From: Tolypothrix bouteillei VB521301
GTDB lineage: Bacteria; Cyanobacteriota; Cyanobacteriia; Cyanobacteriales; Nostocaceae
DNA length: 64,000 nucleotides
NCBI RefSeq assembly: GCF_000760695.4
Contig: NZ_JHEG04000001.1
Span: 1,063,834-1,127,833 of the forward strand
Reading direction: 5' to 3'
Made by a program: the position numbers and the translations under genes. Within the stretch, counting starts at the first letter, position 1. The number at the start of each line of letters is the position of its first letter. Positions 63,720 through 64,000 of this stretch are shown one piece after another. A model generated the notes under the pieces. It did no database searches. It saw nothing but the letters and a program-made list of their open reading frames with translations, and was not told the origin of the DNA.

Positions 63720-64000
63720 AATCGCGATCGCTTTTTTATATATCGGGGGCTTGTCAGGTTTTATACAACCTATATTTTGATGAAATTTCTCCGTAAATTC
63801 AAGCGATCGCTGTTTGTCGCGCCTACCAAGCAACTATTGATAACGGACGAATCTACCCTGAGAAACCGCATTACAAGAGACTTTTTAGGCTTCGTCTTCG
63901 TAAAAATGACCATACCATAATTGGGGGAGCCGATCTGATATTGCCCAAGATTGAAGCGTCAAAGCCAAGATTGCAAAATTTTGTATCGCAGTATGGGTAC
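63720..64000. other. Region after the HEAT gene with an open frame and no start
   Basis: A plus-strand frame is open from about 63800 to the window end (AYQATIDNGRIYPEKPHYKR, LFRLRLRKNDHTIIGGADLI), preceded by a TAA and lacking ATG, GTG or TTG at its beginning. It could be a gene relic or chance. Three HIP1-like sites lie nearby. Confidence 0.35.

Overview
The window is chromosomal DNA of a filamentous, probably heterocyst-group (Nostocales-like) cyanobacterium. The evidence is psbA, sucrose synthase, a CAAD-bearing ValRS, GCGATCGC (HIP1) sites throughout, heptanucleotide tandem repeats and many small dispersed palindromes. The genes in the first 18 kb and from 29 to 56 kb are mostly ordinary chromosomal genes. 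The two stretches 18.9-29.2 kb and 56.2-63.3 kb are accessory DNA.

Layout. 1-1467: start of a GH57/DUF3536 gene (minus, cut by the window edge). 2.0-3.1 kb: Ca2+/H+ exchanger. 3.3-6.5 kb: six small tandem genes carrying a peptidoglycan-binding_1 domain. 6.6-9.0 kb: sucrose synthase. 9.7-10.5 kb: a 37-aa membrane peptide, tRNA-His and a DUF4359 protein. 10.7-13.1 kb: manganese catalase, then a siroheme pair (CbiX/SirB-type chelatase overlapping SUMT). 13.2-17.0 kb: Hpt protein, RbgA/YlqF GTPase, small membrane protein, ArsR regulator and DUF1338 protein. 17.5-18.6 kb: psbA.

18.9-29.2 kb is a broken-up long tRNA array. Two near-identical promoters (TTGACA-N17-TAGTAT) each head a block of tRNA genes. 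The first block is short. The second holds about 22 tRNA genes and has an ORF-less group II intron in its leader. Between the blocks lie a CPCC-family gene, a complete group II intron with an RT/HNH protein, a truncated intron copy, a photolyase, a three-repeat CRISPR remnant and an ABC-transporter fragment. Several array tRNAs are interrupted by small dispersed palindromes, most often exactly in the T-loop.

29.3-34.7 kb: an FMN-reductase remnant, then a minus-strand set of aminotransferase, aldehyde dehydrogenase and an acyl-CoA-dehydrogenase/cyclase fusion. 35-47 kb: FG-GAP repeat protein, small proteins, GH1 beta-glucosidase, a secreted PG-binding protein, an ATPase/degenerate-GGDEF protein, a beta-helix protein and a DUF1400 hydrolase. 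47.5-51.1 kb: a coiled-coil protein and valS. 51.1-51.6 kb: a GxxExxY nuclease-like gene framed by an inverted repeat. 51.7-55.5 kb: a four-gene operon (lipoprotein, glutathionylspermidine-synthase-like ATP-grasp enzyme, AmpG-like transporter, BadF-type sugar kinase) that looks like a cell-wall recycling or modification unit.

56,239-63,271 is a composite transposon: two inverted, nearly identical IS4-like copies with 9-bp target duplications (TGCTGATAG). It splits a HEAT-repeat gene whose reading frame is restored exactly if the insert is removed. It carries a methionyl-tRNA synthetase paralogue and plasmid-type gene pieces. All functional statements come from reading translated sequence by eye; no database search was run.
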